64,000 nucleotides of DNA from Caldilineaceae bacterium (lineage in GTDB: Bacteria > Chloroflexota > Anaerolineae > Caldilineales > Caldilineaceae), in assembly GCA_019637645.1 (NCBI GenBank), contig JAHBVH010000015.1, positions 62,001-126,000 on the forward strand. Direction: 5' to 3'. The notes beneath the pieces are model-generated. The model was not told where the DNA came from and made no database searches. It worked only from the letters and a program-made list of their open reading frames with translations. Position numbers and translations under genes: made by a program. Below, piece by piece: positions 18,021-24,952 of the stretch; within the stretch, counting starts at the first letter, position 1, and each line of letters opens with the position of its first letter.

Positions 18021-18118
18021 GGTTTATGAAGAGTAACCATGAAATTCGGTAAGCCGCCCACGCCCGCAAGGCCACCGGGCTAGCCAGCGTATACCGAAAC
18101 ATTTTTTACCCTTCATTA
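18021..18118. repeat. Small element with imperfect terminal inverted repeats
   Basis: The left end GGGTTTATGAAGAGTAA and the reverse complement of the right end GGGTTAATGAAGGGTAA match except at two or three positions, with a further shared TTTCGGTA inside. The ends resemble those of the 186-bp element at 15.4 kb (GGTTTACATGAAGGTTAA), so it may be a smaller diverged relative. There is no coding capacity. Confidence 0.5.
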
Positions 18119-18121
18119 ACC

Positions 18122-18994
18122 CTACTGCTGTATCGTTGGCAGGTAAATCCGAGCTTTAGCCTCAATGGTTGGGAGCGGGGTTGGCGGGTTGTCTGAGCTG
18201 GCGTTGAGCCAAATCGTGTCGCTGGCCGTTAGCGTGGTGTTTGGATCTTGGAGTTCGACTTCGACGCGCCGTTCGCCGGTGGTATTTTGCAAAGTCCAGC
18301 TTCTTTCGCGCTGAAAGGGCTGCCATTCGCTCCAGTTGCTACCATCATTGCGCAGCCGCATCTGTTGCCAATCGCCATAGATGTAGAGATTCACTTGGGG
18401 CGAATCTGTTTGTTGTGCCTCGCGATTGATGATCACGGGGAAGCTATCACTTTGGTTGCCAAAATCCTGCACCCAATAGTTGTTGATAAAGCCGACGCCG
18501 ATCTCGCGGTAGCTACCCAACAAGTTGTCACGGTGGCTGCTGCTGTTCAGCCACCCTTCCATGACCTCTTCGGGCGAGAGATAGCCCGCCGCGATATTTT
18601 CGGCCAAGCCGCGATGGTTGTCGTAATAGACCAAGACGCGCGCCGACCAATCGCAGACGGTGACCAGGACGCCATTGCGCCGGTCTTGCGTTTGGTGGCT
18701 AAAATAATCATCCTGGTTCATATCCGCGGCATGATAGCGCGCCGAGTTCGTCAACCCTGCGCTCAGCTTCATGGGCGGTAAGTTCTGTGCAGCGCGCACT
18801 TCATTGACTAATTCGACAACACTGGCTTCATAGGTCGGGTTGGTTGCTGCCACGATCTCGCCGCCACAGCCTGTGTAAGCAGCTTCGGCCCAGAGAGACG
18901 GATGATAGTAGAAGGTAGTAAAGACAACGACCACAGTTGCTGCTGCGGCTTGCCGCAAGAAACGGTGTTGGGAGGAAGCAAAGCGATTTTTCAT
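18122..18994 (-). CDS. Secreted CAP (SCP/PR1) domain protein
   Basis: A 290-residue extracellular protein. The ATG at 18994 gives a basic start (MKNRFASSQHRFLRQ) followed by a hydrophobic signal segment (AAAATVVVVFTTFYY). The CAP domain covers about residues 55-195: VVELVNEVRAAQNLPPMKLSAGLTNSARYHAADMNQDDYFSH, GLAENIAAGY, VMEGWLNSSSHRDNLL and REIGVGF. This keeps the usual CAP1-CAP2 His/Glu cavity residues. A beta-rich tail of about 95 residues follows, with a proline-rich region and final motif YLPTIQQ. Bacterial CAP proteins have few proven functions. A longer frame upstream to 19099 is not supported. Confidence 0.87.
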   Translation of the reverse strand: MKNRFASSQHRFLRQAAAATVVVVFTTFYYHPSLWAEAAYTGCGGEIVAATNPTYEASVVELVNEVRAAQNLPPMKLSAGLTNSARYHAADMNQDDYFSHQTQDRRNGVLVTVCDWSARVLVYYDNHRGLAENIAAGYLSPEEVMEGWLNSSSHRDNLLGSYREIGVGFINNYWVQDFGNQSDSFPVIINREAQQTDSPQVNLYIYGDWQQMRLRNDGSNWSEWQPFQRERSWTLQNTTGERRVEVELQDPNTTLTASDTIWLNASSDNPPTPLPTIEAKARIYLPTIQQ

Positions 18995-19243
18995 GGTGTC
19001 CGTTGCTTGTTCGTTGATGTTGATGAGTACAAAGTGGTACCTACCGGCAAAGTGGGGTAGATGGAATTGAGACAAGCGCCAGGATAACACGGTGTACACG
19101 CTTTAACTCGACGGCGGCACCGTGGGTGGACCATGAACACGCATTGCTTTCTCATCGTTTATGCTACGTAGATAAGGAGTAGCATAAGCAGTAGTAGCGT
19201 AGTGCTATAGGCGTAGAGGAAGCAACGCCAGGTGCGTCCGGCC

Positions 19244-19276
19244 AGACCTGACAGGTTTGCCAAACCCGTCAGGTCT
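19244..19276. repeat. Dispersed palindrome, AGACCTGACAGGTTT type
   Basis: Arms AGACCTGACAGGTTT and AAACCCGTCAGGTCT pair at 14 of 15 positions around a 3-nt loop. The flank GGTGCGTCCGGCC resembles the inside end of the 83-bp element in reverse orientation. It lies 16 bp downstream of the hydrolase stop at the 3' end of the four-gene minus-strand run. Confidence 0.8.
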
Positions 19277-19291
19277 CATGAGGTAAGCGAG

Positions 19292-20092
19292 CTAGAGGGT
19301 TCCTGCAAAGAGCAGATGGCTGTTGTGTGCCATCACAATCGGTTTGGGATCGGTCGGGCCAAAGTGACCAGCCCACACTTGGGGATCATAGTCCCGCTTG
19401 ACAAAGCAAGAACGATGGACCGGCACAGCATAGGTGAGCCCAATCCGCCCGGCCATTTTCACCGAGCCGGGGAAGAAGGGGAATTCGCCTTCGGTGGGGT
19501 GGGTGGTCATAAAGCCCAACTCGGGGTGTAGCGCGGCCACGGCCTCGATCAAGGCTGGCTGTTCGGCAAAGGTATTGATCGGGTCGCCTGTAAAATAGAG
19601 TCGCCGCGCACCAGTCGCCACGACAAAGCCGAGGTGTGTGACATCTGGCGGTTGAATCCCCGCTTGTGGATCACCCGCTGGCGGCTTGGCGTAGAGTACA
19701 TGTAGCGTAAAATCGGCAAGGGTAAGGGTGTCGCCCGCCGCCACTACGGTTGTCTGGGCTTCGGGCAGACCCACTTCGTTGACCACCCGGCGGATACTCT
19801 CAATCGGCCCCACCATCTGGACGGCTGGGTTGCTGACCTTGACCCGCTGCAAAGTTTCTACATGGGTATGATCCAAATGATCATGGGTCAGAAAGACCAC
19901 ATCCGCGGGCAGTTCCGCTTCGATGATGGGAGGTGTCGGGTAGACAAAGCGCTCGCTAGGTCGTTCATGGGGGAAATAGGGATCGATCAAGGCCACCTTG
20001 CCTTGGGCATTTTTCAGGGCAAAGCTACTTTGTTCAAACCAATGGACGGCTACGCTATCAGCCGGTACGGATAGGGCCACAAGTGCATGCAT
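19292..20092 (-). CDS. Metallo-beta-lactamase-fold hydrolase (UlaG-like)
   Basis: A 266-residue metallo-beta-lactamase-superfamily protein. The metal-binding motif is FLTHDHLDHTHVE (HxHxDH). LYFTGDP provides the later Asp, and VMAHNSH provides the last His. The arrangement, starting with VHWFEQSSFALKNAQGKVALIDPYF, resembles the UlaG/RomA-type lactonase and phosphodiesterase branch. It is the last gene of a likely four-gene transcript, 17 bp after the alcohol dehydrogenase stop. Given an SMP-30 lactonase two genes upstream, a lactone or sugar-derived substrate is a fair guess, but only inference. Confidence 0.85.
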   Translation of the reverse strand: MHALVALSVPADSVAVHWFEQSSFALKNAQGKVALIDPYFPHERPSERFVYPTPPIIEAELPADVVFLTHDHLDHTHVETLQRVKVSNPAVQMVGPIESIRRVVNEVGLPEAQTTVVAAGDTLTLADFTLHVLYAKPPAGDPQAGIQPPDVTHLGFVVATGARRLYFTGDPINTFAEQPALIEAVAALHPELGFMTTHPTEGEFPFFPGSVKMAGRIGLTYAVPVHRSCFVKRDYDPQVWAGHFGPTDPKPIVMAHNSHLLFAGTL

Positions 20093-20109
20093 GAAGTTCT
20101 TTCCTTTTC

Positions 20110-21216
20110 CTATTGATCAAAGAGGATGACACCGCGCGCCACTTTGCCCGCTTCCATGTCGTGAAAGGCTTGCTCTAGGTCGTCGAGCCGATAGCGTTGG
20201 CTGACTAACTTGTCCACCGGCAAGCGCCCTGACCGGTAGAGTTGGAGAAAGTGGGGCAGATCGAGGTGGGGGCGTGCCGAACCAGCAAAGGAACCTAACA
20301 GGCGTTTGTTCATGGCAACCAACACCGCGGGCGCGATCGGCACATCGGCCTTCATCGAATGCATGCCCATAATCACGGCTGTCCCGCCGGGGCGTGCGCC
20401 GCGCAGGGCTTGATCGATCGTTGCCGCGGCCCCGACGCTGTCAAAGACAAAGTCAGGCCCCCCTTGGGTAAGTTCACGTAGGGCTTCGATAGCATGGGTC
20501 GTTTTGGCGTTGATCGTGTGGGTTGCGCCTAATTCCTTGGCAAAGGTGAATTTGCTCTCCATGACATCCACGGCAATAATCGGGTAGCAACCGGCTAATT
20601 GACAGCCCATAATCGCGCTCAGCCCCACCCCGCCACAGCCGATGACCGCTGCCGAACTGCCTGGGGGCACCGCCGCGGTATTGAGGACCGCGCCAGTGCC
20701 GGTTAGCACCGCACAGCCAATGATCGAGGCCACATCAAAGGGTACATCATCGGGCAGGGGGATGGCGCTTGCTTGATCGACAACCGCATATTCGGCCATG
20801 GTCGAAGCGCTCAGATAGTGCTTGAGCCGAATGCCATCGGTGGTGGAGAGGCGCGTCGTGCCATCGGGCAAGAGCGCTTGTAGGGTGGTGCCGGGCAACC
20901 GCTCACACAGGTTATTTTGGCCGCGCAAGCAAGCCGTACATTGGTTACACGAGGGCAGCCAGTTGACCAGAATCCGGTCACCGGGCTTCACTTTGGTCAC
21001 CTCGGCACCGACGGCTTCGACAATGCCAGCCCCTTCGTGGCCCAACACAATGGGCGGCGCGGCGCGTAACTCGCCACGATAGGTGTGCAGATCAGAATGG
21101 CAGATGCCAGCGGCCTGCATACGCACCAACACTTCGTAGGGCTTGGGTGGATCAAGGTTCACTTCTTCAATCGTCAGTTGATTGATTTCACGTACAACAG
21201 CGGCTTTGGTTTTCAT
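20110..21216 (-). CDS. Zinc-dependent alcohol dehydrogenase (class III-like)
   Basis: A 368-residue MDR-family alcohol dehydrogenase. The catalytic zinc ligands are AGICHSDLHTYRG and GHEGAGIVEAVG. The structural zinc cysteines are in SCNQCTACLRGQNNLC, and the NAD-binding loop is VIGCGGVGLSAIMG. The overall pattern resembles class III formaldehyde/long-chain alcohol dehydrogenases. The ATG at 21216 is preceded in frame by a GTG at 21219, so the start is ambiguous by one codon. It lies between the SMP-30 gene (52-bp gap) and the MBL hydrolase (17-bp gap), in a probable operon. Confidence 0.9.
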   Translation of the reverse strand: MKTKAAVVREINQLTIEEVNLDPPKPYEVLVRMQAAGICHSDLHTYRGELRAAPPIVLGHEGAGIVEAVGAEVTKVKPGDRILVNWLPSCNQCTACLRGQNNLCERLPGTTLQALLPDGTTRLSTTDGIRLKHYLSASTMAEYAVVDQASAIPLPDDVPFDVASIIGCAVLTGTGAVLNTAAVPPGSSAAVIGCGGVGLSAIMGCQLAGCYPIIAVDVMESKFTFAKELGATHTINAKTTHAIEALRELTQGGPDFVFDSVGAAATIDQALRGARPGGTAVIMGMHSMKADVPIAPAVLVAMNKRLLGSFAGSARPHLDLPHFLQLYRSGRLPVDKLVSQRYRLDDLEQAFHDMEAGKVARGVILFDQ

Positions 21217-21268
21217 CACAGGGCCTCTTGTTTTCCTGAAAGTTGGGCAAGTTCTTCAGCGCATTTGG

Positions 21269-22219
21269 TTAGCCCAATCGCGGGTAGGCCAAATAACCAG
21301 GGAGTTTGAGCCGAATGGCATACAAGGAACTGCTGGCCGCGATATAGAGCGTTTGGAGATCAGGGCCGCCAAAAGTGCAATTGCCGGGAGTTTCGTCGGT
21401 CGCAATAAAGCCAATCTTATCACCATTCGGGGCAAAGATATGAATTCCCGCCAGTTCAGCTTTCCCCGCGGTGAGATAGATATTCCCCGCTACATCGAGC
21501 GCCATGCCGTCGCCGCCGTGCCCTGTGCCAAAGTCGTGTAGGACGGCGCGCCGCCGCCAGCGTCCTTGCGCGTCTTGATCATAGGCCAAGAGCGTCCGCG
21601 CACCCCCAGGGGCCGGATTGTGATCGACAAGATAGATTGTGCGGTTGTCGGGGGTCATCAAAATGCCATTAGGCATCTCCGCGTCTTCGATCACACGGGT
21701 GAGGGACCCATCCTGTTCAAGGCAGTAGACCGCCATACAATCCTGCTCTAGATCGCCCTGATAGCCATAACGGGGATCGGTAAAATAGATCCGGCCTTCG
21801 TGATCAAAGCAAAGGTCATTGGGCGCGTTAAGCTTTTTCCCCTGATAGTGACTAGCCAGGGTGGTGATTGAGCCATCGGTTTCATAGCGCCGCACCGCGC
21901 GGGCCCCACCGTCTTTCCCATCACAGCAGACAACCAGGCGTCCTTGGGCGTCAAAGTTCATGCCGTTGGCGCGCAAACTGGGCTCTTGCCAGATTTCCGT
22001 AATCCCAACCGGCTGGCCAGCGACAGGCCGGTAGACGAGAATGCGGTTATTGGGACAGTCGGAGAAATAGACCTGACCATTGCCATCGGCGGCTGGCCCT
22101 TCGGCAAAGGCGCAGCCCTGGTAGAGGCGCTGTAATTGTGCAGCGGTGGGCAGAATGGTGGACGGCCCCCAGATAGAGGCTGTGGACATAGAGGTTGTGG
22201 ACATAGAGGTTGTGGACAT
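21269..22219 (-). CDS. SMP-30/gluconolactonase family protein
   Basis: A 316-residue six-bladed beta-propeller of the SMP-30/gluconolactonase/LRE family, which hydrolyses sugar lactones using a divalent metal. Metal-site stretches include FAEGPAADGNGQVYFSD, LNAPNDLCFDHEGRIYFTDPRYG, MPNGILMTPDNRTIYLVD and GDGMALDVAGNIYLT. The first 15 residues are three near-copies of MSTTS, caused by a 15-bp DNA tandem repeat at 22176-22219. Any of three ATGs could therefore be the start. It lies 20 bp after the LuxR-Kelch gene on the same strand. Confidence 0.9.
   Translation of the reverse strand: MSTTSMSTTSMSTASIWGPSTILPTAAQLQRLYQGCAFAEGPAADGNGQVYFSDCPNNRILVYRPVAGQPVGITEIWQEPSLRANGMNFDAQGRLVVCCDGKDGGARAVRRYETDGSITTLASHYQGKKLNAPNDLCFDHEGRIYFTDPRYGYQGDLEQDCMAVYCLEQDGSLTRVIEDAEMPNGILMTPDNRTIYLVDHNPAPGGARTLLAYDQDAQGRWRRRAVLHDFGTGHGGDGMALDVAGNIYLTAGKAELAGIHIFAPNGDKIGFIATDETPGNCTFGGPDLQTLYIAASSSLYAIRLKLPGYLAYPRLG
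22176..22219. repeat. 15-bp tandem repeat over the SMP-30 start
   Basis: The unit GACATAGAGGTTGTG is present almost three times. It encodes repeated MSTTS and creates three in-frame ATG codons at the 5' end of the SMP-30 gene. Copy-number slippage would change only the N-terminal length. Confidence 0.8.
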
Positions 22220-22239
22220 TGGTAACTTCCTTCCTATGT

Positions 22240-23673
22240 TTAATCATTGGTGATGACAGGCAAGAGGGTTCGGAAGGAGCTTTGATATTGAAGGTAGATA
22301 TCTAGATAGTCGCCACTCCAGCCGCCGACGAGATGGATTTGACCTTCTTGTACCGTCGCCCCTAAGTTACGCCATTCGCCGGCTAAGGGGGATGGGAAAT
22401 TACTCCACAAATTATTGCCTAGATCAAAACGCTCGTGGGTATCAAGGGCATAGGGGCCACCGCCACCGAGCGCAAAGAGGGCCAAGCCATCGTAGACGAG
22501 GCGGAGCCCGCTGCGCGGGGCGGCCAGCGGGGGGAGATCACGCCAGGTGCTACTGGTCAGCGAATAAGCTTCAGCATTGTTCAGCTCATGTTGTCCATCG
22601 TGCCCACCGACGATAAAGATCTCGTCATTGACCAGCGCTGCGCCGAAAAAAGCGATCGGTGTGCGCAGGCGCCCTACTAAGGTCCACTCGGCGGCCGCGG
22701 TGGTAACCGCCGTGGGCGGGCTCGAACGCCAGATTTCATCATGCATGTTGCGGCCATTCCAGCCCCCAATCAGGTAAATTGCGTTGTCATCCGCCACCAA
22801 TTCCGCGCCTGCTAGGGGATTGGGCAGTTGTCCGGCTGTTTGCCATTCATCCAATTCTGGATCGTAGACATAGAAGCGGTCGCTCACTGTTACCGATTGC
22901 GTAAGGCTCGTTTGGGCATTGCTCTCTTTACGCGAACCGCCAGCAACATAGATCCGACCCTGCCAAGTGACCGCGGCCAGATTGGCCAGGGCTTCGGGCA
23001 AAGGCGGGCTACTATTCCACTCATTGACCGCCAGGTCATATCGCTCGACCGTGTTAACGGCCCGGCCATTGGCCGTTTCTCCCCCAATGGCATAGAGCCG
23101 ATCATCGAGATTGACCAAGACCAGTCGGCTCCGCGGCGTACTCAAGGGCAGACGTGGTTCCCAGCGCGCTTGGAGACGGGCGATGGGCTGGCCAATCACC
23201 TTGCGCCCGCTATCACTGAGCAGATCCGAGGCGGCCTGTTGCCAGAGGGGAAGGTAGGGGGTCAGTAGGGCTGTCAGCGCAATGACCAAGACCGCGACCA
23301 AGTAGAGATTTTGCCAGCGCACTGGCTGCATGGGGAGATCAAACAAGGGCTCTGGCTCTGGGCGCGGCAGTGGCGTGGCTGGCGCGGGAATTTCTTCGTT
23401 TGGGCTACTTTCTACCGGGCTGCTGACCCCAGGCAACGCCAACCAATGGTGCTGAACCAATACCATGGAAGCTTCGGTCCGGCTGTTGACCTGGAGCTTT
23501 TCAAAGATATTGCGCAGGTGAACTTTGACGGTATGGGGGCTGATCATCAGTTCGCGCGCGATTTCGGCGTTGGTTGCGCCGGTAGCCAGTAAGCGCGCGA
23601 CTTCCATTTCACGCTCACTCAGGGGATTCTGGTCAGTTTTGCCGGGAGGGAGAGAAACTGTATCGTCTGTCAC
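22240..23673 (-). CDS. LuxR-type HTH, membrane-anchored, with extracellular Kelch propeller
   Basis: A 477-residue protein with an unusual order. Residues 15-72 are a LuxR/NarL-type [48 protein letters not shown]. Then come a Pro-rich linker and one membrane span (122-142, [21 protein letters not shown]). Six Kelch repeats (about 185-470) follow, each with its hydrophobic-GG core: [40 protein letters not shown] and IHLVGGWS. The HTH should be cytoplasmic and the propeller outside, which suggests a one-component membrane sensor binding a carbohydrate or polymer. It starts at GTG with no clear ribosome binding site, and is followed 20 bp later by the SMP-30 gene. Confidence 0.9.
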   Translation of the reverse strand: MTDDTVSLPPGKTDQNPLSEREMEVARLLATGATNAEIARELMISPHTVKVHLRNIFEKLQVNSRTEASMVLVQHHWLALPGVSSPVESSPNEEIPAPATPLPRPEPEPLFDLPMQPVRWQNLYLVAVLVIALTALLTPYLPLWQQAASDLLSDSGRKVIGQPIARLQARWEPRLPLSTPRSRLVLVNLDDRLYAIGGETANGRAVNTVERYDLAVNEWNSSPPLPEALANLAAVTWQGRIYVAGGSRKESNAQTSLTQSVTVSDRFYVYDPELDEWQTAGQLPNPLAGAELVADDNAIYLIGGWNGRNMHDEIWRSSPPTAVTTAAAEWTLVGRLRTPIAFFGAALVNDEIFIVGGHDGQHELNNAEAYSLTSSTWRDLPPLAAPRSGLRLVYDGLALFALGGGGPYALDTHERFDLGNNLWSNFPSPLAGEWRNLGATVQEGQIHLVGGWSGDYLDIYLQYQSSFRTLLPVITND

Positions 23674-23844
23674 AAACGGTATGCTTTATGGTTGTAGATG
23701 GTGGCCTACGCTAGCCATGGCCGCGTGGCTTCACTGGTTTACAGGCAGCAGCCAAGGAGCGCCACTATTATGATGGTAACTACCTAATGGTAACTACCGG
23801 GCAAGTCCATGGCTGATCGGGCGAGCGTTCGCGTCCAGGGTTGC

Positions 23845-24273
23845 CTAGCGCACAATGACCGCTTCTTCTTCCAACAGTGCGGCTAAGGTGTTCATATAGA
23901 GGACAACGTCCGCGCTGACATTGCGGCGAAGATAGCAGGGGGTTTCGCCTAAGCGCCGAAGCACCCGCCGATCCGATAGATTTTCGAGATGGATCACATC
24001 CTGATAATCAAAACCCATCTCTTGGAGGGTTAAAAAGAGCGTATCGAGTGAATGGCCGGTGCCTTCACAGTAATCTTTGGCATGTTCTGTCCACTCATCA
24101 AGCTGATAATCAGCGGTCTGGACAATTTCATGCGGTGTCAGATGGGTAATCGTCTGCAACAGATGACCACAATTACACCGCCCCATGTGTCCCCATTCGT
24201 AAGGCGCTCCCGTGCTCAGCCGATCAGCAGTTGTCCGTAGCGCCTGGATTAGTTCTGGATTACTCTTGGCCAT
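23845..24273 (-). CDS. Conserved-looking hypothetical protein
   Basis: A 142-residue soluble protein I do not assign to a named family. It contains WGHMGRCNCGHLLQTITHLTPHEIVQTAD with a Cys-x-Cys-x-x-His cluster, YCEGTGHSLDTLFLTLQEMGF, and a C-terminal RRNVSADVVLYMNTLAALLEEE. The clustered Cys/His residues could bind a metal. A GGAGG lies about 13 bp before the ATG at 24273, slightly far. The gene is isolated, between the LuxR-Kelch gene and the leuS upstream region. No function is proposed. Confidence 0.65.
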   Translation of the reverse strand: MAKSNPELIQALRTTADRLSTGAPYEWGHMGRCNCGHLLQTITHLTPHEIVQTADYQLDEWTEHAKDYCEGTGHSLDTLFLTLQEMGFDYQDVIHLENLSDRRVLRRLGETPCYLRRNVSADVVLYMNTLAALLEEEAVIVR

Positions 24274-24952
24274 AACTCGCTAGTCCTCCACTATACAGGT
24301 GAGTTTACCCAACAGGATGCCATGTCATCGGTAGAGAGAATATTATAGCATCAAAAACCTATCTTCGGACAGTTTCAGAGCTTCCAATGGGTGCTCTGGG
24401 CTACTGTCATACCCTGCTGCGAGGACGCTTGTGTAGAACCAGTGATATTGACATCTTTCGCGAAACAGTGTAGGATCGATCACCGTCAGCTTCGCTCGGT
24501 GTGCATACACTAGCTAAGTTGATCGAAGAGCAATCCGTTGCTGTATACGTTGCAAAACTGTTTGTGTAATCACACTCAGTCCCTAGATATAGCGCCGATA
24601 GGATCTATCATAAGGATCTATCATAAGGATCTATCATAAGGATCTATCATAAGGATCTATCATAGAAGTCATTTATGCCTAGATTGTGCCCGACTGCAAC
24701 TCATTTTCCTCATTATCCTAGGATGACGCCCAGCACGGTTGGTGGTATCCTAGCGCTTAGATAGCCCGCCTCTTACCGCGGGCCACTCCCTTTATTCAAG
24801 CCTTATTTATCATAGGTCATCAAGCGTGCTCAGCGCTTATGGTTGGGCTCGACCTACACCCAGCCAGTTCCCGCCAGCAGCGTTCGCACCTCGCTCTTCG
24901 ATGCCTATGCGGAAAATACAGATACGTTCAAAAGCCCAGAAAAGAACCTTTT
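24274..24952. other. Long leuS upstream region
   Basis: This 680-bp non-coding stretch separates the hypothetical gene from leuS. It holds five 13-bp tandem repeats (24600-24664). Further on, GGTGGTATCCTAGCG (24739-24753) and CTTACCGCGGGCC (24771-24783) are loosely like T-box antiterminator elements, but I cannot assemble a convincing T-box with a leucine specifier. Nothing else is recognised. Confidence 0.45.
24600..24664. repeat. Five tandem copies of a 13-bp unit
   Basis: Five perfect head-to-tail copies of AGGATCTATCATA lie 289 bp before the leuS start. Perfect identity points to recent slippage expansion. The AT-rich units could mark a regulatory protein array or be neutral. Confidence 0.92.

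Larger units (their letters stand above)
17658..18121. other. Intergenic region with hairpins and a TIR-like element
   Basis: This 464-bp gap lies between the CAP-domain gene and the methyltransferase-ATP-grasp gene, both on the minus strand. It holds a terminator-like hairpin (17830-17869), a perfect 18-bp hairpin (17976-18015) and an imperfect inverted repeat (18021-18118). The part at 17660-17820 shows nothing I can identify and should contain the promoter of the fusion gene. Confidence 0.55.

Noticed and set aside
24600..24664. CRISPR array
   Set aside because: The five 13-bp repeats are contiguous with no spacers and no cas genes are in the window.
24739..24790. T-box riboswitch before leuS
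   Set aside because: Only loose resemblances to the antiterminator bulge are present; no specifier loop or full antiterminator/terminator pair could be drawn. Left as a check rather than a feature.
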